Positions 45,945 to 54,091 of a stretch of 64,000 nucleotides of DNA are shown one piece after another. Numbering within the stretch: position 1 is the stretch's first letter; the number at the start of each line of letters is the position of its first letter. Below the pieces are notes generated by a model. The model was given only the letters and a program-made list of their open reading frames with translations, was not told the DNA's origin and did not search any database. The position numbers and the translations under genes were made by a program. This DNA is from Catellatospora methionotrophica (GTDB taxonomy: Bacteria > Actinomycetota > Actinomycetes > Mycobacteriales > Micromonosporaceae): the NCBI RefSeq assembly GCF_011297335.1, contig NZ_JAAOTJ010000020.1, positions 1 to 64,000 on the forward strand, given 5' to 3'.

Positions 45945-46943
45945 GTGACGCGCAGACTCGCCGAAGTGGCGAAGTACGTGGGGGTGAGCGAGGCGACGGT
46001 GAGCCGCGTGCTCAACGGCAAGCCCGGCATCTCCGAAGCGACCCGCACCGCCGTACTGACCGCCCTGGACGTGCTCGGCTACGAGCGGCCCACCAAGCTG
46101 CGCGGCGAACGCGCCCGCCTGGTCGGCCTCGTGCTGCCCGAGTTGCAGAACCCGATCTTCCCGGCGTTCGCCGAGATCGTGGCGGGAGCGCTGGCGCAGC
46201 GGGGCTTCACCCCGGTGCTGTGCACCCGCACCGAGGAGGGCGTGGCCGAGTCGGCGTACGTCGACATCATGATGGAGCAGCAGGTCTCCGGCGTGATCTT
46301 CGCGGGTGGGCTGTACGCCCAGGCCGACGCCGAGCACGAGCACTACCACCGGCTGCGCCAGCGCGGCCTGCCCGTGGTGCTGGTGAACGCGGCCATAGAC
46401 GGGCTGGGCTTCCCGGTCGTGGCCGCCGACGACGCGGTCGCGGTCGACCAGGCGTACGGGCACCTCTCGTCGCTGGGGCACACGAAGATCGGGCTGCTGC
46501 TCGGGCCGGTCGACCACGTGCCGTCGGCGCGCAAGCTCGCCGCGTTCCGCAAGCGCACCGGGCAGAAGAACCCGCCGGTCGCGCGCACCATCTACTCGAT
46601 GGAGGCGGCGCAGGCCGCGGCGGTGCGGCTGATCAAGGAAGGCGTGACCGGGCTGGTCTGCGCCTCGGACGTGTTCGCGCTCGGCGCGGTGCGTGCGGTG
46701 CGCCGGATGGGGCTGCGGGTGCCGGAGGACATCTCCGTCGTCGGATACGACGACTCGCTGTTCATGGCCTGCACGGACCCGCCGCTGACGACGGTGCGCC
46801 AGCCCATCGGCGCGATGGGCACCGCCGCCGTGGCCATGCTGGTGTCCCAGGTGGACGGCGGCGAGGTCGCCCCCGACGAATACCTCTTCGACCCCGAACT
46901 GGTCGTCCGCGGCTCCACCGCCGTAGTCCCCACCACCACCTGA
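45945..46943 (+). CDS. LacI family transcriptional regulator (second copy)
   Basis: The 332-residue paralogue of the regulator at 35380-36399 shares its helix-turn-helix (RRLAEVAKYVGVSEATVSRV) and the following 60 residues almost exactly, with changes T to E and R to K. The effector domain has diverged, notably in the pocket region (LYAQADAEHEH, LLGPVDHVPSARK). Shared DNA recognition with different ligands is the simplest interpretation. GTG at 45945 aligns with the ATG of the first copy. It follows the GH87 gene and probably controls it or the whole locus. Confidence 0.94.
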   Translation: MTRRLAEVAKYVGVSEATVSRVLNGKPGISEATRTAVLTALDVLGYERPTKLRGERARLVGLVLPELQNPIFPAFAEIVAGALAQRGFTPVLCTRTEEGVAESAYVDIMMEQQVSGVIFAGGLYAQADAEHEHYHRLRQRGLPVVLVNAAIDGLGFPVVAADDAVAVDQAYGHLSSLGHTKIGLLLGPVDHVPSARKLAAFRKRTGQKNPPVARTIYSMEAAQAAAVRLIKEGVTGLVCASDVFALGAVRAVRRMGLRVPEDISVVGYDDSLFMACTDPPLTTVRQPIGAMGTAAVAMLVSQVDGGEVAPDEYLFDPELVVRGSTAVVPTTT

Positions 46944-47015
46944 CCCACCCCACCCCCAACCCACCCCGCGCGTCTCGCGCCGCCCGCGCGCCGCCCACCC
47001 CGCGCGTCTCGCGCC

Positions 47016-47076
47016 GCAAGTCTTAAAGACTCGCGGCCAGAGCGCATGGGTGAGGCCGCGACTCTTTAAGACTTGC
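47016..47076. repeat. Intergenic hairpin, family A copy 2
   Basis: The arms 47016-47038 and 47054-47076 (23 bases) pair with a single mismatch around a 15-base loop. The core CAAGTCTTAAAGACT and the 23/15/23 geometry match the element at 30-90. It sits between the convergent second LacI and acetyltransferase genes. Confidence 0.78.
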
Positions 47077-47122
47077 GCGACGCGGGGAGACGGCGTTCGC
47101 GCCGCCGCTGGGTGGGTGGGGG

Positions 47123-47560
47123 TTAGGGGCGGCGCATGGGGAGGTGGGGGATGCCGTCTTCGATGAACTCGGGGCCGCTGGGGGCGAAGCCGTATTTGGC
47201 GTAGAACTTCGCGAGGTGGGACTGGGCGTCCAGGACTGCGGGGCGGTCGCCGGCTGCGGCCAGGGCGGCGGTGAGGAGCTGGCCTGCCAGGCCTTCGCCG
47301 CGGGCCTCGGGGGCGGTGACCACGCGGCCGATGCGGCAGATGGTGCCGCCCGGTTCGGTGTCTTCGAGCATGCGCAGGTAGGCCACGGGTCTGCGGTTCA
47401 CCTCGTACCACAGGTGGCGGGTGCCGGGCTCGCCGTCGCGGCCGTCCAGGTCGGGGTAGGGGCAGGCCTGCTCCACGACGAACACGTCGACCCGCAGCTT
47501 CAGCAGGGCGTACAGGGTCGCGGCGTCCAGGTCCTGGAAGCTCGCGGTACGGAAGATCAT
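47123..47560 (-). CDS. GNAT family N-acetyltransferase (ElaA-like)
   Basis: This protein of about 145 residues has the ElaA-type N-terminus (LYALLKLRVDVFVVEQACPYPDLDG) and the acetyl-CoA loop ARGEGLAGQLL. It ends with the FYAKYGFAPSG strand typical of GNAT enzymes. The substrate is unknown. The start is uncertain. ATG at 47560 gives the family N-terminus but lacks a ribosome site. GTG at 47578 lies 6 bases after a TACGAT hexamer and could be a leaderless start. The gene diverges from the ABC-YhgE operon. Confidence 0.85.
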   Translation of the reverse strand: MIFRTASFQDLDAATLYALLKLRVDVFVVEQACPYPDLDGRDGEPGTRHLWYEVNRRPVAYLRMLEDTEPGGTICRIGRVVTAPEARGEGLAGQLLTAALAAAGDRPAVLDAQSHLAKFYAKYGFAPSGPEFIEDGIPHLPMRRP

Positions 47561-47640
47561 TGGCTCGGCCGAGATCACCTCTGGATCGTAGTCGGTGAGA
47601 CGGCTCACCCTCACTTCCGCTCGCGACAGCCTGTGAGTGA

Positions 47641-47670
47641 GTATTTAAACTGACTGGTCGGTTCAAATAC
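47641..47670. promoter_or_regulatory. 30-bp operator-like palindrome before the ABC-YhgE-TetR operon
   Basis: The sequence reads GTATTT at one end and AAATAC at the other, with AAC-GAC and GTC-GTT half sites inside; it is palindromic apart from a few central and flanking positions. It lies 14 bases before the first start codon and next to the ribosome site. It is the natural target of the TetR encoded three genes downstream, though this is inferred. Confidence 0.7.
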
Positions 47671-47684
47671 TTTTGGAGGCGGGC

Positions 47685-48233
47685 GTGGAGGCGGCAGTAC
47701 TGCGGGCCGAAGGGCTCGGGCTGCGTACCCGCCGGGGGTGGGTCTTCCGGGATCTCGACCTGGCGGTCCAACCCGGCGAGCTGGTCACCCTGACCGGACC
47801 TGCTGGCGGCGGCCGGACCAGTGCGCTGCTGGCGCTCGGCGGCCGCTTCCGAACCACCCACGGCTCACTGACCTCCGGGCGTACGGCGTTCGGCCTGGTC
47901 CCGGGCGTCAACGAGCCCGAACCGGCGCTGACCGTCGCCGAGCACGTCGGAGAGCGGCTGCGCCTGCTCGGCCTGACCCGCCCTTGGCAGCGCCGTCATC
48001 CGCTGGTCGTGGGGGAGTCCGGCGACCTGGTCCGCGACCTCGCGCCACTCGACCGCCACCGCCTGATGATCAAGCTCGCCCTGCTGGAGGACCCCGACGT
48101 GCTGCTCGTCGACGACATCGACGTGGGCCTGACCCCCGTCGAGACGCAGACCCTGCTCAGTGACCTTGCCGCGACCGGCCGCGCGGTCGTCGCCGTCCGC
48201 CGCGGCGACAGTGCGCTGGGGGTGGAGCGGTGA
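47685..48233 (+). CDS. Degenerate ABC transporter ATP-binding domain protein
   Basis: The 182-residue product has the length and order of an ABC ATPase core, but its catalytic motifs are altered. The P-loop is GPAGGGRTS with Arg44 in place of the invariant Lys. The signature region reads DLAPLDRHR instead of LSGGQ. Walker B is LLVDDIDVGL with Asp in place of the catalytic Glu. It probably binds nucleotide weakly or not at all and may serve as a partner of the YhgE membrane protein that overlaps it by 4 bases. GTG at 47685 follows GGAGG; a TTG four codons earlier is the alternative. Confidence 0.85.
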   Translation: MEAAVLRAEGLGLRTRRGWVFRDLDLAVQPGELVTLTGPAGGGRTSALLALGGRFRTTHGSLTSGRTAFGLVPGVNEPEPALTVAEHVGERLRLLGLTRPWQRRHPLVVGESGDLVRDLAPLDRHRLMIKLALLEDPDVLLVDDIDVGLTPVETQTLLSDLAATGRAVVAVRRGDSALGVER

Positions 48234-50377
48234 GTCTGGGCAGGCTGGAGCTGCGGCGGTTCCGGCGTCACCGGCTGACCCGCGCCGCGCTGGTGGTGCT
48301 GACACTGGTGCCGCTGCTGTACGGGGCGCTGTACCTGTGGGCGTTCTGGGATCCGTACGGCAACATGCACCGGATCCCGGTGGCGCTGGTCGTCGAGGAC
48401 AGGGCGGCGAGCGACCCGGACGGCGGGCGGGTGCACGCGGGGCAGGATCTGGCCGAGGAGCTGGAGCAGCGGCAGGTCTTCGGCTGGCAGCGGGTGGACG
48501 CGGCGCGGGCGGCCGACGGGCTGCGCGACGGCACCTACCAGCTGGTGCTGCGTATCCCGGCGGACTTCTCGGCCGCGCTGGTCACCGGGCCGGACCCGGC
48601 AGCTACGGCACGGGCCGGGCAGCTCACCGTGGTCAGCGACGACGGGCTCAACTACATCTCCGGGATGCTGGCCCGCAGCGCGTTCACCGAGATCCGGGCG
48701 GCGGCGGCGGAGTCGGCGGCGGCGAAGTACTTCGACGGCATGCTGATCGGGTTCGGCGACGTGAAGTCGGCGCTGGGCGACGCGGCCGACGGCGCGGGCG
48801 AGCTGGCCGGTGGCGCGACCAGCGCCCGCGACGGTGCGGACAAGCTGGCCGACGGCACGACCAGCGCCCAGGCCGGGGCGGGCACGCTGGCCGACGGGCT
48901 GGCGCGGGCCGAGTCCGGCTCCCGCGAGCTGGCCGGGGGCCTGGCCACCCTCGAAGCCGGATCCGCGCAGCTCGCCGACGGCGCGGCACGGGCGGCGGCG
49001 GGCGGGGCGCGGCTGGCGTCCACGGTGGACGGCGTCGCCGACCGGGTCGAACCGGTGCTGCGCGAGCACGCCGGCACCATCGAGCAGGGCGCGAACACCG
49101 TCGCGGCGGCGGCCGACGCCCTCGCCAAGCACCTCGACGCGCTGCCGCAGCTCGCGGACCAGGCGGTGCGGCGTACCGCCGAGGTGGTCACGGCGCTGGA
49201 CACGCTGGCGCGGGAGCATCCGGAACTCGCCGACGACCCGGCGTTCCTGGCCGCGCGCCGGGCCGCCACGGTCGCGGCGGACACCGCGCGGGACCTCGCC
49301 GACCGGCTCGACGACGCGGGACTGCCGCAGGTCAAGGCACAACTCGCCGAGGTCGCGAAGGCTGCCCGCGCGGTGGCGCAGGCCGCCCCGCACCTGGCCG
49401 ACGACGTCGCCGCGGCCCGGCGCAGCGTCGACGAGCTGGCCGCCGGACTCGCAACCCTGTCCACCGGCACGGACCGGCTGCACGGCGGGGTCGCCGACGC
49501 CGCCGCGGGCGCGAAGTCGCTGCACGGAGGCCTGTACCGGCTGTCCACCGGGGCGCGGCAGCTCGACGGCGGCCTGGTCCGGCTCTCCGGGGGCGCGGGT
49601 GACCTGGCCGCCGGGCTGGCCCGGCTCGACGACGGCGCGCACCAGCTCGCCGACGGCCTCACCGACGGGGCCGCGCGGGTGCCCGGCTACGACGCGGACA
49701 GCCGGGCGCAGCGGGCCGGGGTGCTGGCCGCGCCGGTGACCCTGGAACGCGACGTGTGGCACGCCGCCGCGAGCTACGGGGCCGGGTTCGCGCCGTACTT
49801 CCTGGCGCTGGCGATGTGGGTGGGCGCGATGCTGACGTACATGCTGCTGCGGCCGGTGACCCGGCGGCACCTGATGACCGGCGCGCCCGCCTGGCGGGTG
49901 GCGCTGGCCGGCTGGCGGCCCGCCGTCGCGGTCGGCTTCGCCCAGGCCACCGTGCTGTACGCGGTGCTCCTGCTCGCCCTCGGCCTGGCTCCCGCCCACC
50001 CCTGGGGTATGTACGGCTACCTGCTGGCCACCACGCTCGCCTTCACCGCCGTGCTGCAACTGCTCGGCGCCGCCCTGGGCCCGGCGGGCCGCCTGGTCGC
50101 CCTGATCATGCTGATGCTCCAGCTCACCGGCTCGGGCGGCACCTACCCCGTGGCCACCAGCCCCGCCTTCTTCCAGGCGATCCACCCGTACCTGCCGATG
50201 ACCTACGTCGTGGACGGCCTGCGCCGCCTCATCCTCGGCGGCTCCACCACCACCGTCCTCACCGGCATGACAGTCCTGCTGAGCGTCACGGCTCTCGCCC
50301 TGACCCTCACCACCCTCACCGCCGCCCGCTCCCGCCGCCTCACCCCCGACAGACTCCACCCCGCCCTGACCATGTGA
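48230..50377 (+). CDS. YhgE/Pip domain-containing membrane protein
   Basis: This 715-residue protein has one N-terminal membrane helix (about 17-40). A very long extracytoplasmic region of about 480 residues carries repeated heptad-like units (LADG, LAGG, LHGGV) typical of YhgE/Pip proteins. About five C-terminal helices (from about 515) resemble the ABC-2 membrane domain. Family members act in export or as phage and bacteriocin receptors (Pip, EsaA). The GTG start overlaps the degenerate ATPase stop by 4 bases. The TetR follows after 99 bases. Substrate is unknown; drug, lipid or peptide export is possible. Confidence 0.92.
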   Translation: MSLGRLELRRFRRHRLTRAALVVLTLVPLLYGALYLWAFWDPYGNMHRIPVALVVEDRAASDPDGGRVHAGQDLAEELEQRQVFGWQRVDAARAADGLRDGTYQLVLRIPADFSAALVTGPDPAATARAGQLTVVSDDGLNYISGMLARSAFTEIRAAAAESAAAKYFDGMLIGFGDVKSALGDAADGAGELAGGATSARDGADKLADGTTSAQAGAGTLADGLARAESGSRELAGGLATLEAGSAQLADGAARAAAGGARLASTVDGVADRVEPVLREHAGTIEQGANTVAAAADALAKHLDALPQLADQAVRRTAEVVTALDTLAREHPELADDPAFLAARRAATVAADTARDLADRLDDAGLPQVKAQLAEVAKAARAVAQAAPHLADDVAAARRSVDELAAGLATLSTGTDRLHGGVADAAAGAKSLHGGLYRLSTGARQLDGGLVRLSGGAGDLAAGLARLDDGAHQLADGLTDGAARVPGYDADSRAQRAGVLAAPVTLERDVWHAAASYGAGFAPYFLALAMWVGAMLTYMLLRPVTRRHLMTGAPAWRVALAGWRPAVAVGFAQATVLYAVLLLALGLAPAHPWGMYGYLLATTLAFTAVLQLLGAALGPAGRLVALIMLMLQLTGSGGTYPVATSPAFFQAIHPYLPMTYVVDGLRRLILGGSTTTVLTGMTVLLSVTALALTLTTLTAARSRRLTPDRLHPALTM

Positions 50378-50476
50378 CGCAGTTTCGGGGAAAGTGCTTG
50401 AATCGGTGCGCCGATGGCGGCGGCTTCCCCGACGCTGCAGGCCGTGAGCCATGATCGAGTGAGGGGAGGGGGCGGG

Positions 50477-51100
50477 ATGGACGGGCGGGTTGCCAGGCGG
50501 GATGTGACGCGGCAGAAGCTGTTCGAGGCGACCATGGCGCTGATCGCGGAGCAGGGGTTCTCGGATACGACGGTGGACCAGATCGCCGAGCGGGCCGGGG
50601 TGGCCAAGGGGACCGTCTACTACAACTTCGCCTCCAAGAGCGTGCTGTTCGAGGAGCTGCTGCGCTACGGGGTCGGCCTGCTCACGGCCGACTTCCAGGC
50701 CGCGGTCGACGGGCGGGAGCCGAAGGCGGCCGTCGAGGCGCTGGTCCGTGCGGAGCTGGCGTTCATCCAGCGCTACCGGTCGTTCGCGCAGCTGCTGCTG
50801 TCGGAGATGTGGCGGACGAACCGTGACTGGCAGCAGACGCTGCGCCTGCTGCGCGAGGAGGCGGTCGCCGTCATCGCCGCGACGCTGCGGGCCGGCGTGG
50901 ACAGCGGCGACTTCGCCCCGGACCTCGACGTACGCCTGTCCGCCTCGGCGCTGTTCGGGGTGTGCCTGGTGGTGGCGCTGGACTGGCTGGTGTTCACCCC
51001 CGAGCAGCCGATCGCGCAGGTCGAGGCGGCGGTGCTGGCCATCGTGCGCAGCCGCGCCGCCGTCAACGCGCCCGCTGACTGGCATACTCGCCGGTTATGA
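50477..51100 (+). CDS. TetR/AcrR family transcriptional regulator
   Basis: The 207-residue repressor has an N-terminal helix-turn-helix (TTVDQIAERAGVAKGTVYYNFASK) and an all-helical C-terminal ligand domain. The ATG at 50477 follows GAGGGGAGG closely; the 21 codons upstream lack a site. It lies downstream of the degenerate ATPase and YhgE genes in the same direction, and the 30-bp palindrome at 47641-47670 is the likely operator. A small SCO4848-like membrane protein follows with a 4-base overlap. Confidence 0.94.
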   Translation: MDGRVARRDVTRQKLFEATMALIAEQGFSDTTVDQIAERAGVAKGTVYYNFASKSVLFEELLRYGVGLLTADFQAAVDGREPKAAVEALVRAELAFIQRYRSFAQLLLSEMWRTNRDWQQTLRLLREEAVAVIAATLRAGVDSGDFAPDLDVRLSASALFGVCLVVALDWLVFTPEQPIAQVEAAVLAIVRSRAAVNAPADWHTRRL

Positions 51101-51345
51101 GGTTGTCGCGCGGCTGGTCGCTGTTCCTGATCGGGGTCGGCGTGTGGACCTGGCTGATCTGGCCGCGGTTCGCCCTGGCGATCTGGGACGACCCGCGCGC
51201 CTGGGCGAGCGGCGTGTCCGGCGACGGCTCGCCGACCGCCTTCCTCTGGGTGCACGCGCTGCTGATCGGGGCCTCGCTGGCCATCGGGACCACCGTCGGC
51301 GTGCTCGGCATCCGGGGCGTGCTGGCCTCGCGCCGCCAGGACTGA
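51097..51345 (+). CDS. SCO4848-like small membrane protein
   Basis: The 82-residue protein has two membrane helices (about 7-26 and 48-72) joined by an acidic WDDPRAWASG loop. It matches the SCO4848 family of actinobacterial membrane proteins of unknown function. The ATG overlaps the TetR stop by 4 bases, so it is probably part of the same operon. Nothing follows it closely; the next gene is convergent. Confidence 0.85.
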   Translation: MRLSRGWSLFLIGVGVWTWLIWPRFALAIWDDPRAWASGVSGDGSPTAFLWVHALLIGASLAIGTTVGVLGIRGVLASRRQD

Positions 51346-51412
51346 GCCGCCCCCTCCGCAGCCGCGACCGGCGACAGGACCTCGCGGGCGGGACGGGCAC
51401 ACCCGCGCCCGG

Positions 51413-51781
51413 TCAGCCGGGCAGGTGGCAGACCGCCTCGACGTTGTTGCCGTCGCGGTCGCGGACGAACGCACCGAAGTAGTGCTCGTGGTACTCCGGC
51501 CAGATCCGCGGCTCGTGCAGCACCTCCGCTCCGGAGCCGACGGCGGCCTCGAAGAACGCGGTGACCGCGGCCCGGTCGGCGGCCACGAAGGCGATGTGCG
51601 CCTCACGCGCGACCCCGTCGGTGGTGACCGGGCCGAGCCAGAACACCGGCCGGTCGACGCCGTAGCCGACGACGTCGCCGAACTCCAGGATGCGCCGCCC
51701 GCCGAGCGGGGCCAGCGCGGTGTCGTAGAACTGGGCGGCCGACGCGACGTCGGCGACCTGGATCGACAGGTGATCGAGCAT
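51413..51781 (-). CDS. VOC family protein (glyoxalase/bleomycin resistance-like)
   Basis: The 122-residue protein has two VOC half-modules, starting MLDHLSIQVADVASAAQFYD and ending FVRDRDGNNVEAVCH, with His, Glu and similar ligands expected for a metal site. The substrate is unknown. A TAGATT hexamer at 51789-51794 (minus strand) lies 7 bases before the ATG, so the mRNA is probably leaderless. The longer open frame upstream is a shadow of the neighbouring hydrolase. Confidence 0.88.
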   Translation of the reverse strand: MLDHLSIQVADVASAAQFYDTALAPLGGRRILEFGDVVGYGVDRPVFWLGPVTTDGVAREAHIAFVAADRAAVTAFFEAAVGSGAEVLHEPRIWPEYHEHYFGAFVRDRDGNNVEAVCHLPG

Positions 51782-51822
51782 GCCTGCCAATCTAGCGGCG
51801 GCCGCCGCCGCGGACCCTCGCC

Positions 51823-52677
51823 CTACCGGCGCGTCCGGTCCAGGAATCCGGCGATCAGCGGGGCGATCTCGGGCAGGCACTCCTCCAGAGCGAAGTGGCC
51901 GGTCGGGAAGAGGTGCAGTTCGGCGTCCGGCAGGTCGCGCAGGTAGGCGTGCGCGCCTGCGGGCAGGAAGAACGCGTCGCCGGTGCCCCACAGGACCAGG
52001 GCCGGCGGCCGGTGTTCGCGCAGCCAGCGCTGCCAGGCCGGATACAGCGCGACGTTGGTGTGGTAGTCCAGCATCAGGTCGACCTGGGCGTCCTTGCGGC
52101 CGGGCAGGTCCAGGTAGTGCTGGTCCAGGGTCCAGCCGTCGGGCGCGACGAGTGCCGGGTCGCCGGTGCCGCCCTCGTACTGGCCACGGGTCACCGGCAG
52201 CACCAGGATCTCGGCGGCCGCCTCCCGTGCGCCGGGCAGGCCGGGCCGGTGCCCGGTCAGGCCACGGGCGAGGTCGGACAGGCCTTCGTCGTACGCGTTG
52301 GCGTTCTGCACGATCAGCCCCGCGATCCACTCCGGACGCCGGGTGGCCAGCCGCATGCCGACCGGCCCGCCGTAGTCGAAGACGTACAGCGTGAACGGGG
52401 CCAGCCCGAGCCGCTCGGCGAAGGCCTCGACGACGTCGGCCAGCCGCTCGAACGTGTACGCGAACCCCGCCGGAGCCTCGGTCTGCCCGAACCCGGGAAA
52501 GTCCGGCGCGACGACGTGCCAGCGCCCGCCGAGCGCGTCGATCAGCCTGCGGAACTGCGCCGACGAACTCGGAAACCCGTGCAGCAGCAACACCGTCGGC
52601 GCACCGGTCTCCCCGGCCTCGCGATAGAACACGCGCACCCCGTCGACGTCGACGGACCGGTGCGCCACCCTCGGCAT
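51823..52677 (-). CDS. Alpha/beta hydrolase (epoxide hydrolase / haloalkane dehalogenase-like)
   Basis: This 284-residue enzyme has the oxyanion motif HGFPSSS and the nucleophile Asp101 in YVFDYGGPVG. The charge-relay acid is probably Asp234 in GTGDAFFLP and the base is His261 in PTGHFALEE. An Asp rather than Ser nucleophile places it with epoxide hydrolases and dehalogenases. A cap domain occupies about 130-215. The true substrate is unknown. The ATG at 52677 abuts a GGAG; a GTG two codons upstream is a possible alternative. A family B hairpin lies between it and the DAHP synthase gene upstream. Confidence 0.9.
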   Translation of the reverse strand: MPRVAHRSVDVDGVRVFYREAGETGAPTVLLLHGFPSSSAQFRRLIDALGGRWHVVAPDFPGFGQTEAPAGFAYTFERLADVVEAFAERLGLAPFTLYVFDYGGPVGMRLATRRPEWIAGLIVQNANAYDEGLSDLARGLTGHRPGLPGAREAAAEILVLPVTRGQYEGGTGDPALVAPDGWTLDQHYLDLPGRKDAQVDLMLDYHTNVALYPAWQRWLREHRPPALVLWGTGDAFFLPAGAHAYLRDLPDAELHLFPTGHFALEECLPEIAPLIAGFLDRTRR

Positions 52678-52734
52678 CTCCACACCCTGCCGAACTCCCC
52701 GCCTGCCGCTCGGGACACGGCCACGCCGGACGTG

Positions 52735-52799
52735 AAGATCGCCGTTTGCGGTCAGAACATGCGGTGTGACCCGAGGTTCTGACCACAAACGGCGATCTT
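52735..52799. repeat. Intergenic hairpin, family B copy 3
   Basis: The arms 52735-52758 and 52776-52799 (24 bases) pair at 23 positions. The arm AAGATCGCCGTTTGCGGTCA is related to the copies at 23909 and 36507. It follows the end of the DAHP synthase gene by about 40 bases. Confidence 0.82.
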
Positions 52800-52841
52800 G
52801 CCGCGAGGCGCGCGCCACCGCGGGGCGCGGGGCGCGGGGCG

Positions 52842-53900
52842 TCAGACGGTGGCGCGGCGGGCGGTGACGGAGCGGGCCAGGGTGGCCAGGGTCTGCTCGG
52901 TGGTTTCCCAGCTCATGCAGGCGTCGGTGACGGACTGGCCGTAGGTGAGGGGGTGGCCGGTGTCGAGGTCCTGGCGGCCCGCGACGATGAAGGACTCCAG
53001 CATGACGCCGGCGATGCCGGACTGGCCGCCCGCGATCTGCGCCGCGATCTCGTCGGAGACGACGGCCTGACGCTCGTGGCTCTTGCCGCTGTTGCCGTGG
53101 CTGGCGTCGATGACCAGGCGGTGCTTCAGTCCCGCCTTCTCCGTCATGCCCAGCGTCGAGGCCACCGACTCGGGGCCGTAGTTCGGGCCGCTGCGGCCGC
53201 CGCGCAGGATCACGTGGCAGTCGTCGTTGCCGGTGGTGGTGACGATCGCGGCCCGGCCGTCGTGGTCCACGCCGAAGAAGACATGGCTGTTGCGGCCCAC
53301 CTCGCAGGCGTCGATCGCACCCTGTACGCCGCCGTCGGTGGTGTTCTTGAACCCGACCGGCATGGACAGGCCCGACGCCAGCTGGCGGTGCACCTGGCTC
53401 TCGATGGTCCGCGCGCCGATCGCGCCCCAGGTCACCGCGTCGGCGATGTACTGCGGGCTGGTCGGGTCGAGGAACTCGCAGCCCACCGGCACCCCCAGGT
53501 CCAGGATGTCGAGCAGCAGCGCCCGCGCGGTACGCAGCCCGCGGTGCACGTCGTAGGTCCCGTCCAGGCCCGGGTCGTTGATGAGGCCCTTCCAGCCGAT
53601 CGTGGTGCGCGGCTTCTCGAAGTAGACGCGCATCACCACGCACAGCTCACGGGAGTGCTGCTTGGCCGCCTCGGCCAGCCGCCGGGCGTAGTCCATGGCC
53701 GCCTCGGTGTCGTGCACCGAACACGGGCCGACCACCACCAGCAGCCGGTCGTCGCGACCGGTGAGCACGTCGCGCACCTCCTGGCGGGACCGTTCCACCA
53801 GCGCGGCGCGATGATCACCGAGCGGCAGTTCGGTGAGCAATTCGCGCGGCGGGCGCAGCGGCTCGAAGGACAGGACGTGGACGTCGTTGGTCTGGGTCAT
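52842..53900 (-). CDS. aroG: 3-deoxy-7-phosphoheptulonate (DAHP) synthase, class I
   Basis: The 352-residue enzyme condenses phosphoenolpyruvate and erythrose-4-phosphate in the first step of aromatic amino-acid synthesis. It is of the AroF/G/H type: VVVGPCSVHDTEAAM, the metal- and substrate-binding RVYFEKPRTTIGWKG, and a late VIDASHGNSGK with the conserved His. Many actinomycetes rely on a class II enzyme instead. ATG at 53900 follows GGGAG. The upstream leader contains a short aromatic-rich peptide and two strong hairpins, so transcription is likely controlled by attenuation. Confidence 0.95.
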   Translation of the reverse strand: MTQTNDVHVLSFEPLRPPRELLTELPLGDHRAALVERSRQEVRDVLTGRDDRLLVVVGPCSVHDTEAAMDYARRLAEAAKQHSRELCVVMRVYFEKPRTTIGWKGLINDPGLDGTYDVHRGLRTARALLLDILDLGVPVGCEFLDPTSPQYIADAVTWGAIGARTIESQVHRQLASGLSMPVGFKNTTDGGVQGAIDACEVGRNSHVFFGVDHDGRAAIVTTTGNDDCHVILRGGRSGPNYGPESVASTLGMTEKAGLKHRLVIDASHGNSGKSHERQAVVSDEIAAQIAGGQSGIAGVMLESFIVAGRQDLDTGHPLTYGQSVTDACMSWETTEQTLATLARSVTARRATV

Positions 53901-53979
53901 CGGAGCGTCTCCCGTTCCGTGGGGGGACGGGCCCCGCACCTCGGAAAGTCCCAGGCCAGCCCGTCCATGACATGGCAAA

Positions 53980-54062
53980 GGGCGAAGACGAGACGTCTTC
54001 GCCCTGCTGGCTCTGGGTGGACTCGCGGTCAGCGCAATGAACCGCCGGCTCCACCCAGAGCC
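53980..54062 (-). promoter_or_regulatory. Attenuator of the DAHP synthase gene
   Basis: On the minus strand a perfect 13-bp stem (54050-54062 with 54009-54021, containing an inner 5-bp stem) is followed by a perfect 11-bp stem with a 3-base loop (53994-54004 with 53980-53990). The second stem ends in TTT, as an intrinsic terminator does. Both lie between the leader peptide and the gene. Confidence 0.72.
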
Positions 54063-54091
54063 AGCGTAAAGCGCCAATACATGCGAACCAC
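54029..54091 (-). CDS. Leader peptide of the DAHP synthase attenuator
   Basis: A 20-residue frame starts at GTG 54091, 7 bases after the -10 hexamer TAAGCT (54099-54104). An ATG at 54082 is in frame. It encodes Met-Tyr-Trp-Arg-Phe early on, one codon for each aromatic amino acid. The stop lies inside the first hairpin's loop. A ribosome stalled at these codons would cover the 5' arm of that hairpin. The frame is too short for ordinary gene finding. Confidence 0.6.
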   Translation of the reverse strand: MVRMYWRFTLALGGAGGSLR

